Of a stretch of 64,000 nucleotides of DNA, positions 1 to 8,040 are shown one piece after another (the first letter of the stretch is position 1; the number at the start of each line of letters is the position of its first letter). Where the stretch lies: assembly GCA_002507175.1 (NCBI GenBank), contig DAZE01000008.1:24174-88173 (forward strand), written 5' to 3'. Both the position numbers and the translations under genes were made by a program. This DNA is from Euryarchaeota archaeon UBA558. GTDB taxonomy: Archaea; Thermoplasmatota; Poseidoniia; Poseidoniales; Thalassarchaeaceae. The notes below the pieces were generated by a model. It had not been told where the DNA came from. It worked only from the letters and a program-made list of their open reading frames with translations, and ran no database searches.

Positions 1-22
1 ATAACCCCTAGACCACGAGCCC
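1..22 (-). tRNA. 5' end of a tRNA cut by the window edge (possibly tRNA-Val)
   Basis: Read on the minus strand from position 22, the sequence begins GGGCTCG (acceptor strand), then TG, then a GTCT D-stem and an AGGGGTTAT D-loop start. This is the usual 5' layout of an archaeal tRNA. The anticodon lies outside the window, so the identity is open. The GTCTAG D-arm resembles archaeal tRNA-Val, which is only a guess. Confidence 0.7.
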
Positions 23-79
23 TCTATAGCGGGCGAGATACCTGTCACACATGAAACATTCTGATGCTAATGGTTAGAA

Positions 80-265
80 TCATCCAACAATTTTAGACAG
101 CTTTCCGTCACAACCGGCGTTGGGGCATATCGCTGACATTCTTTTCCTGCCATTATCCATGACGACAATCTTGTGATCATCTGGTGTCACGATCGTCTTG
201 CAACGCATGCAGAATGCCGTAAGCCCCACAACCCCACTACTATTGATGCGATATATGATTTTCAC
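80..265 (-). CDS. small zinc-ribbon protein (DUF5679-like)
   Basis: This 61-residue protein has a CxxC pair (C19, C22, in FCMRC) and a second pair spaced CX4C (C47, C52), with the basic stretch GRKR between them. The pattern resembles the short archaeal/actinobacterial DUF5679 zinc ribbons, whose function is unknown; nucleic-acid or protein binding is inference. The start used is a GTG at 265. No strong Shine-Dalgarno sequence is seen and the true start could lie a few codons downstream. It stands alone between a tRNA and the 3' side of hutI. Confidence 0.6.
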   Translation of the reverse strand: MKIIYRINSSGVVGLTAFCMRCKTIVTPDDHKIVVMDNGRKRMSAICPNAGCDGKLSKIVG

Positions 266-353
266 CTAGAATAGGGGATAAATGGTCAAAAAAGGTTGAA
301 AATTAAAAATTCGCCGTACTGCGCCTTACAACAAGCATTAGATCGACAATAAA

Positions 354-379
354 GGGCTGATAATGTGCATTATCGGCCC
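354..379. repeat. 12-bp inverted repeat with a 2-base loop
   Basis: The arms GGGCTGATAATG (354-365) and CATTATCGGCCC (368-379) are complementary apart from one G:T pair. The repeat lies in the 241-base gap between hutI and the DUF5679-like gene. On the minus strand it is followed by TTTATT, so it could act as a terminator or processing hairpin for hutI, or as an operator. A smaller ATATC/GATAT repeat follows at 393-406. No gene is seen in 266-506. Confidence 0.6.
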
Positions 380-506
380 CCTGTCGGTGACTATATCGTG
401 TGATATTGTCCTTCACTGTCTCACAGAAAATTTGAATTTAGTGAAATCTTTTTAAAAATTAGACGTATCCTAAAAATATTAAGTTATAGTTTCTATTCTA
501 TATTTA

Positions 507-1748
507 TTAGTTAATCATTTGCAGATCGTTCATCGTACCAAAAGACGATACCCAAGATTCAACATTTCCTGATGGCAAAACCAGGATTGAGCAAGACCTG
601 CCAATCTCTATTGTACCGTTGTGTTTCTCGACATTTTGGGAGAGCGTGGTCCCAGGATTCCTAGTCACTGAAACCAATGCTGTCAAAGGGTTCAGCCCCA
701 TCCTATGAACTGCCAAGCTCCCGACAAACGGTATGGACAATGATGGACAGTTGGGGTTGTAATCAGAGGCCATTGAAAATGCAAAATCCCTCTCTTCACA
801 TTCTTTCAGTGGCAGATCAAGTCGATTACCTAGGACGTACTGAGTACCGGGAAGGAAGGTTTGCATCGTTCCATTCTCATTAGCATATTCTCTATCTGCC
901 ATAGATGACTTCGCAACATGATCTGCAGATACTGCACCAAGGTCCGTAGCCAACCTCAATCCACCACCGTCTTGGAATTCATCAACATGTAAACGGACAT
1001 TGAGCCCTCTTTCAGACGAGGCCTCGCAAATTTGCATCGTCTCTTCTTTGGTAAACCAACCTGGCTCGCAAAATACATCAACATATTCTGCCAATTTCAA
1101 TTCACAAACTAATGGTAGTTGGCCATCAATCAATTCCTCAAGATACCTTTGACGACTTACGCCATGTGGAATATCATGGGCACCCAACCACGTCCTGTCA
1201 ATTGATATTGGTGGATGGCTAATGCCCATGACCTCCAACGCCTGAATCTCATTCGAGACATCCAATCCATATCCAGATTTGCATTCTATTCTAGCTGTTC
1301 CAAGTGCTTTGGCAGATCTGAGCCTTTGGACAAATAGCTCCGATAATTTGTCTCTTGTTGCATTCCTAGTTTGAGATACTGTTTTTCTTATGCCACCTCC
1401 TAGATTTGATATTTCTGAATAATCAAGACCCTCGGCTCTCATGGTAATCTCGTTACTTCTATCCCCTGCCCAAACCATATGAGCATGTGAATCAACGAAT
1501 GCTGGTATTATCGCCATCCCTCGGGCGTCAATCATTTGAGTCTCGCCAGATCCTTCCCACTCGCTGGTTAGCGTTCCTTCAGATTCTATCTTGGATACAA
1601 TGCCATCGGAAAATAGTATCTCTGTACCATTATCCATCATTAGCAGGTCTCGATCAGACATGTCGGCACCTCTGAGGGGATCACCCGTTTTACCGTAATT
1701 CAAGGTAGCAACCTCTCCAGTATTGTGTACTAGAATGTGACCTGCCAT
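507..1748 (-). CDS. hutI: imidazolonepropionase
   Basis: HutI hydrolyses 4-imidazolone-5-propanoate to N-formimino-L-glutamate in histidine degradation. The 413-residue length matches the family. The amidohydrolase metal motif HxH is present (H88, H90, in VDSHAHMVWAGDR), followed by the family-typical stretches NLGGGIRKTV and ECKSGYGLD and the downstream His/Asp segments LHVDEF and SADH. No other hut gene is in the window, so it may act in a dispersed pathway. It is divergent from kae1, whose start is about 70 bases away. Confidence 0.92.
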   Translation of the reverse strand: MAGHILVHNTGEVATLNYGKTGDPLRGADMSDRDLLMMDNGTEILFSDGIVSKIESEGTLTSEWEGSGETQMIDARGMAIIPAFVDSHAHMVWAGDRSNEITMRAEGLDYSEISNLGGGIRKTVSQTRNATRDKLSELFVQRLRSAKALGTARIECKSGYGLDVSNEIQALEVMGISHPPISIDRTWLGAHDIPHGVSRQRYLEELIDGQLPLVCELKLAEYVDVFCEPGWFTKEETMQICEASSERGLNVRLHVDEFQDGGGLRLATDLGAVSADHVAKSSMADREYANENGTMQTFLPGTQYVLGNRLDLPLKECEERDFAFSMASDYNPNCPSLSIPFVGSLAVHRMGLNPLTALVSVTRNPGTTLSQNVEKHNGTIEIGRSCSILVLPSGNVESWVSSFGTMNDLQMIN

Positions 1749-1820
1749 GTATCATGGGAAAAGCATGAACATATCGTTTTGACCCGTAATTTCTAATTCT
1801 AATGGCAATATCATGTATTC

Positions 1821-2825
1821 ATGGGCGTTATCCTAGGCATCGAGAGCACAGCCCACACTTTCTCTTTTGGCGCGGTATCTTCTGATGGAAAAGATGTGTT
1901 AGCATCACACTCCTCCCTCTACAGGCCTGAGGAGGGCGGAATACATCCACGTGAGGCTGCGGACCATCACGTCGAGTCTTCGAGGTCACTCCTTGAAGAG
2001 GCCATATTAGACTGGTCCGTGGCGAAGTCCGATATTGACGCCGTGGCGTTCAGCCAAGGACCCGGATTAGGCCCTTGCCTTAGGGTCGGTGGGTCTGTAG
2101 CGAGGTCCATATCCATGGCATTGGACATTCCACTCATTGGCGTTAACCATTGTGTTGCACACATAGAAATTGGAAGAAGGATGACCGGGTGCATTGATCC
2201 TGTGCTGCTGTATGTTAGCGGCGGAAATACACAAGTAATCGCACGTGCTTCTGGTAGATACAGAGTATTGGGAGAGACACTAGACATAGGGATAGGTAAC
2301 ATGCTCGATAAGTTTGGAAGGGCTATCGGGATACCATTCCCCGGCGGCCCGGAAATTGAAAAAAGAGCCCAATCTTACATACAAGAAAACGGCTCTGACC
2401 ACATACTAGACCTCCCGTATGCTGTTCATGGGACGGACATGGCATTCAGTGGTATTCTAGGAGCAGCAATAGCCCACGCAAAGAAAGGTGAGGACCATGG
2501 TCTTGTTTGTCATTCCTTGCAAGAAATCTCTTTTGCCAGTTGTGTGGAGGTTGGGGAAAGAGCGATGGCCCTAACAGGCAAGTCGGAGATTCTGCTAGGC
2601 GGTGGAGTCGCTTGCAACATGAGAATACGCGAAATGACTCAAACTATGGCATCAGAAAGGGGTGGATCAGCATACTGGCCTGATTGGCGCCTTTGCATAG
2701 ATAACGGGACCATGATAGCCGAACTGGGGAGAAGAATGCTAGATGCCGGCATATCCACAAAGCTGTCAGATAGTGGTATAGATCCCTCACTGAGGACAGA
2801 CATGACACCAATTTTGTGGGCATAG
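1821..2825 (+). CDS. kae1: tRNA N6-threonylcarbamoyladenosine synthase, KEOPS subunit Kae1
   Basis: Kae1 is the catalytic subunit of KEOPS, which transfers threonylcarbamoyl to A37 of ANN-decoding tRNAs. The 334-residue protein has the ASKHA fold start (GIEST), the metal-binding HxxxH motif (H110, H114, in NHCVAH), the SGGNT loop and the GGGVACN segment. It is Kae1 only: the Bud32 kinase that is fused to Kae1 in many Euryarchaeota is absent and no Bud32 is seen nearby. The ATG at 1821 places the conserved GIEST at the usual position. Confidence 0.93.
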   Translation: MGVILGIESTAHTFSFGAVSSDGKDVLASHSSLYRPEEGGIHPREAADHHVESSRSLLEEAILDWSVAKSDIDAVAFSQGPGLGPCLRVGGSVARSISMALDIPLIGVNHCVAHIEIGRRMTGCIDPVLLYVSGGNTQVIARASGRYRVLGETLDIGIGNMLDKFGRAIGIPFPGGPEIEKRAQSYIQENGSDHILDLPYAVHGTDMAFSGILGAAIAHAKKGEDHGLVCHSLQEISFASCVEVGERAMALTGKSEILLGGGVACNMRIREMTQTMASERGGSAYWPDWRLCIDNGTMIAELGRRMLDAGISTKLSDSGIDPSLRTDMTPILWA

Positions 2826-2879
2826 CATCCCATATCCTTATTCGACGCCCTTTTTTCGCCGGGTTAGGTTGGTTAGATA

Positions 2880-3611
2880 GTGCAGAGGAGACGGAAGCCC
2901 AAAGCAGCACCTGCAAATGTCTTCGCAGGGGGTCAAAAACCAAAGAAACCCAAGAAAATAAACCCCATCCCAGCCCCCTCGGCACCTCCAGTGCCAATCA
3001 AACAACCACAACCTGTGAAAAATATCCCAAAAGAAGCGATGGTCGAAACTCCTCAAGAAATAATTCCTGAAATTACGCCCACTCAGGAAGAAGAGAATCT
3101 GGAAGTCGTCGAATCACAAATTCTTGGAACGCCTAGAAGAAAAACTCATGGGTTGAAAAAGGAAAATCAAGAGAAAATCTCCGAGGAAAAAGAGGATGTA
3201 AGTGCCATTGACATAGAAGTCAAAGAGGCACTAGAGAGAGCAAAAAAACGGTCAGAAGAAGCAAAATTGACCCCTAAGAAACCAATTTCTTCCCCCCCTC
3301 CAAGACAAAAGAAAAGGAAAACATCGAGTCGGGGTAAAACCAAAACCTATCAACCCGCAGCCAGAGAAAAGCGATTAAATCGAGCAAGACATATGGAATA
3401 TAAGTATGAGATGAGGGGTCTACTTGCTGAAATCTCGGTTCCTGAAGAACACAGATCCTCACTAATCGGATCAGTCTGGGCGAAGGGAGAAAGGCAAACT
3501 GCTGCTCACGCGAAGGAATTCGTGGAGACTAAAATCAAAGAAGGAATCATTGATCAAGACCAGGCTCTACATCTAATCAAACTAATAGACGATTACACTG
3601 TCAGGAGATGA
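2880..3611 (+). CDS. Lys/Pro-rich protein of unknown function
   Basis: I do not recognise this 243-residue protein. Residues 1 to about 160 are rich in Lys, Pro, Glu and Gln and look disordered, with basic runs such as KKPKK and RQKKRK. The last ~75 residues look like a compact helical domain beginning at the EYKYEMRG segment. No signal peptide or membrane segment is visible. It starts at a GTG (2880), 54 bases after kae1 and 25 bases before the mutase gene. A role in nucleic-acid binding is only suggested by composition. Confidence 0.75.
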   Translation: MQRRRKPKAAPANVFAGGQKPKKPKKINPIPAPSAPPVPIKQPQPVKNIPKEAMVETPQEIIPEITPTQEEENLEVVESQILGTPRRKTHGLKKENQEKISEEKEDVSAIDIEVKEALERAKKRSEEAKLTPKKPISSPPPRQKKRKTSSRGKTKTYQPAAREKRLNRARHMEYKYEMRGLLAEISVPEEHRSSLIGSVWAKGERQTAAHAKEFVETKIKEGIIDQDQALHLIKLIDDYTVRR

Positions 3612-3636
3612 TTATCCGTTCTTAATTGGTGTTCAG

Positions 3637-5148
3637 ATGGATTATGACCTCCCACCACCCTCTGGAGAGCCTCCATTTACTAGGGGCATTCATCCAAATA
3701 TGTACCAAGATAGAATTTGGACAATGAGACAATATGCTGGATTTTCGGACCCGAAATCCACCAATTCTCGATTCAAATCCCTACTATCATCAGGACAATC
3801 AGGACTGTCTGTGGCTTTTGATCTCCCTACCCAACTAGGACTAGACTCCGACGACCCGTTATCCATAGGAGAAGTCGGAAGGGTGGGCGTCCCTATCGAT
3901 TCGATACAAGACATGAGAGAATTATTCGATGGTGTCGATCTTGGAAAAGTAAGTACATCAATGACAATCAATGCACCAGCCGCAGTATTGTTCGCACTCT
4001 ACACCGTTGTTGCTGAGGAAAATGGCATACCACTAGAGGAGATTTCTGGCACCATACAAAACGACGTACTCAAAGAATACATGGCGCGAGGACTCTATGT
4101 CTATCCGCCTGATCAGTCAATGAGGCTTGCAGTAGATCTTATCGAATGGTGCTCAAAAAGAACCCCCAAATGGAACCCCATCTCTGTAAGCGGCTATCAC
4201 ATTAGGGAGGCAGGCTCTACAGCTCCGCAGGAAATTGGATTGACCATAGCTAATGCGATTTCCTACATAGATGCGGCAGTTGAACGAGGTTTAGAAATTG
4301 ACAGTTTTTGTCCTCGTATCTCCTTCTTCTTTGGATGTCATAACGATTTCATTGAGGAAATATGTAAGTTTAGAGCCGCAAGAACACTCTGGTATCAGAT
4401 AATGAATGAACGATATGACTTCAATGATGTTAAATCCGCCCGAATGAGGTTCCATACACAAACCGCGGGAGTGACCTTAACCGCCCAGCAATCACAAAAC
4501 AATGTTGTTAGAGTAGCATTTCAAGCACTTGCGGCGGTCCTCGGGGGAACCCAATCCCTGCATACAAATGGATTTGACGAAGCACTGGGTTTGCCAACCC
4601 AGGAATCCGCTACTCTGGCTCTCAGGACTCAGCAGATAATCGCAAGTGAAACCGGCATCACGAATCATGTGGATCCACTGGGCGGATCCCCATTAATTGA
4701 GGAAATAACCCAAATGCTGGTCCATGAGGGAAAAGACGTGTTCGAAAGAATACAATCTGAGGGAGGTTCCGTAGAGGCCGTGAAAAAGGGCATACAGACC
4801 CAAATGATACACGAAAGTGCATGGCAACAACAACAAGAACTAGAAAATATGGAAAGTTCTGTGGTAGGAGTGAACGTTTTTACGGAAGAGGAATCAAACT
4901 ACCCAGCTGGTCAGAAAATTTCAGACAATACTCAAGAAGCTCAGACTGTTAAGCTAAATTCACTCAAGAACCAAAGGGACCCAGTGGAAGTGAAACAATC
5001 CCTCCTCACCATCGCACAATCGATAGAAAATGGTACGAATTTGATTGACCCTATAAGAACAGCATGCAAACATAAAGCCACATTGGGAGAGATCTGTGCG
5101 GTTCTCCGTGAAAATATGGGGACATGGGTAGCACCAGGAGGGATATAG
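3637..5148 (+). CDS. methylmalonyl-CoA mutase, large (catalytic) subunit
   Basis: This subunit interconverts (R)-methylmalonyl-CoA and succinyl-CoA with adenosylcobalamin. The 503 residues cover the catalytic barrel, with the signatures FTRGIHPNMY, FDLPTQLG and HTQTAGVTLTAQQ. The B12-binding domain is not on this chain, so a separate small subunit must be encoded elsewhere, as is common in archaea. The N-terminus is shorter than in many homologues and enters the conserved GEPPFTRG after about ten residues. The epimerase gene begins at the next base, so the two are surely co-transcribed. A GGTG motif precedes the ATG. Confidence 0.93.
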   Translation: MDYDLPPPSGEPPFTRGIHPNMYQDRIWTMRQYAGFSDPKSTNSRFKSLLSSGQSGLSVAFDLPTQLGLDSDDPLSIGEVGRVGVPIDSIQDMRELFDGVDLGKVSTSMTINAPAAVLFALYTVVAEENGIPLEEISGTIQNDVLKEYMARGLYVYPPDQSMRLAVDLIEWCSKRTPKWNPISVSGYHIREAGSTAPQEIGLTIANAISYIDAAVERGLEIDSFCPRISFFFGCHNDFIEEICKFRAARTLWYQIMNERYDFNDVKSARMRFHTQTAGVTLTAQQSQNNVVRVAFQALAAVLGGTQSLHTNGFDEALGLPTQESATLALRTQQIIASETGITNHVDPLGGSPLIEEITQMLVHEGKDVFERIQSEGGSVEAVKKGIQTQMIHESAWQQQQELENMESSVVGVNVFTEEESNYPAGQKISDNTQEAQTVKLNSLKNQRDPVEVKQSLLTIAQSIENGTNLIDPIRTACKHKATLGEICAVLRENMGTWVAPGGI

Positions 5149-5559
5149 ATGGGGATTTGGATCGATCACATAGGAATAGCGTGCGAAGCCAACGAAGTGT
5201 CTAAGAGATTCTGGGAATTACTAGGATTTACAGATTCTGGTACTGATGAGAACGAAGAACAGGGCGTCAAAATTAATTTCATGAAAGGGGATGTTGCACC
5301 CCAACCAAAAATCGAACTGCTGCAACCACTAGGGCCTGACACTCCGGTTGGAAAATTTATTTCCAGATACGGAGAGGGAATCCAACAATTAGCTTTGGGT
5401 ACAGATGATATTATCGGCTTGATTACAATATTGAAGGAGAATAATGTTCGAATGGTAAATGAGGAACCAATGTATGGCGCCAACAACGCATTGATTGCTT
5501 TCGTGCATCCTTCTAGCACAGGGGGAGTTTTGGTCGAAATTGTCCAAAAGCAATCATGA
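5149..5559 (+). CDS. mce: methylmalonyl-CoA epimerase
   Basis: Epimerises (S)- to (R)-methylmalonyl-CoA ahead of the mutase, in propionyl-CoA metabolism. The 136-residue chain is a vicinal-oxygen-chelate protein with the usual start (IDHIGIAC, ligand H7), the segment KIELLQP and the C-terminal ligand Glu (E130, in GGVLVEIV). The position of the second metal His, normally in a HH(I/M)(A/C) motif, reads QQLA here (Q80). It directly abuts the mutase stop codon, which makes the assignment firm despite this change. Confidence 0.9.
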   Translation: MGIWIDHIGIACEANEVSKRFWELLGFTDSGTDENEEQGVKINFMKGDVAPQPKIELLQPLGPDTPVGKFISRYGEGIQQLALGTDDIIGLITILKENNVRMVNEEPMYGANNALIAFVHPSSTGGVLVEIVQKQS

Positions 5560-5584
5560 AAAACTAAAGGAATTACCAAACATC

Positions 5585-5845
5585 ATGATACCAGACCTTG
5601 TAAAGGCTCTATCTAGATCTGAGATCGATGTAAATGAATTGAAAAATCTCAAATTTGAATTCTCCAACTGGTTGGTAAAGGGTAGAGATTCGGGGGACAT
5701 ATCCACTGAATCTTACCTATCAGCAGGCAAAATAGAGGGTGGTATAGACGTTATATTGGCTATGATAGATCACGGTGCGCCCAAAAGCGAGATTCAACTA
5801 CACGTTGACTCAGTGAAACTCAGAATTGAGTCAATATCCCAATAG
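5585..5845 (+). CDS. small helical protein of unknown function
   Basis: An 86-residue protein with the N-terminus MIPDLVKALSRSEIDVNELK. It looks all-helical and soluble, with no Cys, signal peptide or membrane segment. The reading frame is open further upstream into the epimerase gene, but the ATG at 5585, 25 bases after the mce stop, is the most sensible start. Its position as the last gene of the mutase/epimerase operon suggests co-expression. I do not recognise the family. Confidence 0.6.
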   Translation: MIPDLVKALSRSEIDVNELKNLKFEFSNWLVKGRDSGDISTESYLSAGKIEGGIDVILAMIDHGAPKSEIQLHVDSVKLRIESISQ

Positions 5846-5899
5846 TAATACCTTGAGAATACTGGAAACATATTAAGGTAATATTAATCACGCCACATC

Positions 5900-6076
5900 A
5901 TGCCCAAAGTAAGTTTGGATATTCCAGAGCACCTTCTCAACGATCTGAAAAATCACGTTGGGGATGAGAGAAAATTCGTTAGCGTTGCCGATGCCATCAG
6001 AACGGCATGTAGGAAAATGTTGGATCAACTAGACCAAATTGATCGCCGACATGGTAGAATTGACATTAAGGAGTGA
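5900..6076 (+). CDS. ribbon-helix-helix (CopG/Arc-like) DNA-binding protein
   Basis: A 58-residue protein read directly from the sequence. It starts MPKVSLDIPEHLLNDL, a typical beta-strand followed by helix A, and continues with FVSVADAIRTACRKML as the second helix, the usual ribbon-helix-helix arrangement. Such proteins bind DNA as dimers. Its stop lies 4 bases before the folE ATG, so it heads the preQ0 operon and may regulate it, which is inference. AT-rich TATA-like sequence (AATATTAA) lies about 12-20 bases upstream of the ATG. Confidence 0.75.
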   Translation: MPKVSLDIPEHLLNDLKNHVGDERKFVSVADAIRTACRKMLDQLDQIDRRHGRIDIKE

Positions 6077-6080
6077 TACT

Positions 6081-6650
6081 ATGAATAGACATCAAGCAGA
6101 GGAAGCAGTAAGGACCATATTGAATTATATTGAGAAAACCAACAGGAAAGACCCCCCAAGAGAAGGCCTGGAACAAACACCTGAGAGGGTCATTTCTATG
6201 TTCGATGAAATATTCTCTGGATATGCACAAGATCCATCTGAAATACTTGATTCCACTTTTAATGGGGAAGGATACGATGGCATTGTACTTCTGAAGAACA
6301 TCGAATTCCATTCTACTTGTGAACATCATCTCCAACCCTTCTCTGGCCATGGTCACATAGCATACATACCCGTTGACAGAATTGTAGGGATATCCAAGCT
6401 AGCCAGACTCTTGGACGCTCACTCCAAGAGACTCCAGAATCAAGAAAGAATAACCAAAGATATAGCAGAAGATCTCGTTAATCACTTGTCACCTTTGGGT
6501 GCTGCTGTCATCCTAGAGGCAAGTCACGGTTGTATGAAATGTAGAGGTGTAATGAAACAGAACTCAACAATGGTGACAAGTTCGATGAAAGGTGCCTTTT
6601 TTGACAACAAAGAAGCCAGAAATGAACTTATGCAGTTAATCAAGGAATGA
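6081..6650 (+). CDS. folE: GTP cyclohydrolase I
   Basis: Converts GTP to 7,8-dihydroneopterin triphosphate, the entry step of preQ0/archaeosine (and folate) synthesis. The 189-residue protein has the zinc ligands C80 and H83 (STCEHHLQPF) and C151 (GCMKCRGV). The frame is open upstream to 6039, but the ATG at 6081 gives a normal N-terminus and leaves 4 bases after the ribbon-helix-helix gene. The stop overlaps the queE start by 4 bases (ATGA), indicating translational coupling. Clustering with queE/C/D points to the 7-deazaguanine pathway. Confidence 0.93.
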   Translation: MNRHQAEEAVRTILNYIEKTNRKDPPREGLEQTPERVISMFDEIFSGYAQDPSEILDSTFNGEGYDGIVLLKNIEFHSTCEHHLQPFSGHGHIAYIPVDRIVGISKLARLLDAHSKRLQNQERITKDIAEDLVNHLSPLGAAVILEASHGCMKCRGVMKQNSTMVTSSMKGAFFDNKEARNELMQLIKE

Positions 6651-7255
6651 TGAATCATATGAACACATACCCCATCGTAGAAATATTCCATTCGGTACAA
6701 GGCGAGGGCTTTCACACTGGAGTACCCCATATATTCGTTCGATTTGGTAATTGCAACCTCCGGTGCGAATGGTGTGATACGGAGTTTCTGGATTTCAAGA
6801 CTATGCATCTTGAGGACATATTGAGGGAAATTAAATCATACAACTGCAAAAGAATAATCTTCACAGGAGGCGAGCCAGCACTTCAAGACCTATCTACCAT
6901 CGGTGGGGAATTGAAGAAATTTGGTTTCCACCTTTCAATAGAGACAAATGGGACCATACCAATAGATCCTGTTATCGACTGGATTTGCGTTTCACCTAAG
7001 GATCAGTTATACCCGAATGCTCCCATTAGACAAAGATTCGGAGATGAATTGAAAGTGGTCTACTGCGGTCAGGATCTTTCCATGTATGATGAATTGCGCA
7101 CAGGATTCGAGCATCATTTTCTACAACCATGCTACATAGAATCCGATACCGTAGAGGAAAATGGCTCATCTTTCAAACTGGTAGAGTCCATTGTCAAAGA
7201 AAACCCTGAGTGGCGGCTTAGTTTACAGACACACAAATGGATGGGGGTATTGTGA
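6647..7255 (+). CDS. queE: 7-carboxy-7-deazaguanine synthase
   Basis: QueE is a radical-SAM enzyme that turns 6-carboxy-tetrahydropterin into 7-carboxy-7-deazaguanine. In this 202-residue protein the [4Fe-4S] motif is CX3CX2C (C36, C40, C43, in NCNLRCEWCDT), preceded by the family-typical HSVQGEG and followed by FTGGEPALQ. Three candidate ATGs lie close together (6647, 6650 and 6659); the first overlaps the folE stop. The stop overlaps the queC start by one base. Confidence 0.93.
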   Translation: MMNHMNTYPIVEIFHSVQGEGFHTGVPHIFVRFGNCNLRCEWCDTEFLDFKTMHLEDILREIKSYNCKRIIFTGGEPALQDLSTIGGELKKFGFHLSIETNGTIPIDPVIDWICVSPKDQLYPNAPIRQRFGDELKVVYCGQDLSMYDELRTGFEHHFLQPCYIESDTVEENGSSFKLVESIVKENPEWRLSLQTHKWMGVL

Positions 7256-8040
7256 TGAGGGCAGTTATGGCATTATCCGGGGGAATGGACAGCACAGCCT
7301 TGTTAATCAGATTGGTATCTGAGGGTTATGCGGTCACATGCATTTCTTACGACTATGGTCAAAAACACATCATTGAGTTAGAAAAGGCCAAACAGAACTT
7401 ACTATATTTATGTAAAAATGGCCATGACGTAAGCCATAGAATCGTAGATCTGACCTCAGCAATGTCATTATTTCACTCCGCTCTCACCAGGGATGAACTG
7501 GATGTTCCAGAAGGTCACTATGAAGCGGACCAAATGAAACAGACGGTTGTTCCGAATAGGAATGCGATTTTTGCCTCAATATTGTACGGTTTAGCCATAT
7601 CAGAATCCAAGGAGCATGACTCGAACGTGGTTGTGGCGCTTGGAGTCCACAGCGGGGACCACGAAATTTATCCAGATTGCAGACCCGAATTCTATACGGC
7701 GTTAGAGAAGGCTTTCACAATAGGAAATTGGTCGAGTGAAAATATCTCATTTTATCTGCCTTACATTCGAGGTAACAAGCAGACCATCCTAGAGGATTCG
7801 GTCAAGAACATAGATCAATTGGGGCTTGATTTCGATACCGTTTTCAAAAATACAAACACATCATACAACCCAGATGAGCTTGGTAGGCCCTCTGGAAGAA
7901 GTGGGGCGGACGTAGAGAGAATTCTAGCATTCCATGCAATTGGTCGGGCTGATCCTTTAGATTATCCAGGTGGTTGGGAATCGGCACTAAAACATGCTTT
8001 GAAAGTCGAAAAAGAGTGGAATGAGGACAATGGGGACTAA
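7255..8040 (+). CDS. queC: 7-cyano-7-deazaguanine synthase with substituted zinc site
   Basis: QueC uses ATP and ammonia to convert 7-carboxy-7-deazaguanine to preQ0. This 261-residue protein has the PP-loop SGGMDST, the segments VVPNRNAIF and YPDCRPEF, and the C-terminal frame of the family. The C-terminal zinc motif CX9CX2CX2C is present only in spacing: the four positions are S203, S213, S216 and D219. The start at 7255 puts the PP-loop at residue 8 and gives a TGATG junction with queE. Activity without zinc is uncertain, but the operon context and other motifs support QueC. Confidence 0.9.
   Translation: MRAVMALSGGMDSTALLIRLVSEGYAVTCISYDYGQKHIIELEKAKQNLLYLCKNGHDVSHRIVDLTSAMSLFHSALTRDELDVPEGHYEADQMKQTVVPNRNAIFASILYGLAISESKEHDSNVVVALGVHSGDHEIYPDCRPEFYTALEKAFTIGNWSSENISFYLPYIRGNKQTILEDSVKNIDQLGLDFDTVFKNTNTSYNPDELGRPSGRSGADVERILAFHAIGRADPLDYPGGWESALKHALKVEKEWNEDNGD

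Noticed and set aside
2644..2997. 117-codon minus-strand frame spanning the kae1 end and the next gene
   Set aside because: Covers two real plus-strand genes and has no recognisable domain or start signal.
5166..5579. 137-codon open frame on the minus strand
   Set aside because: Antisense to methylmalonyl-CoA epimerase, which has clear motifs.
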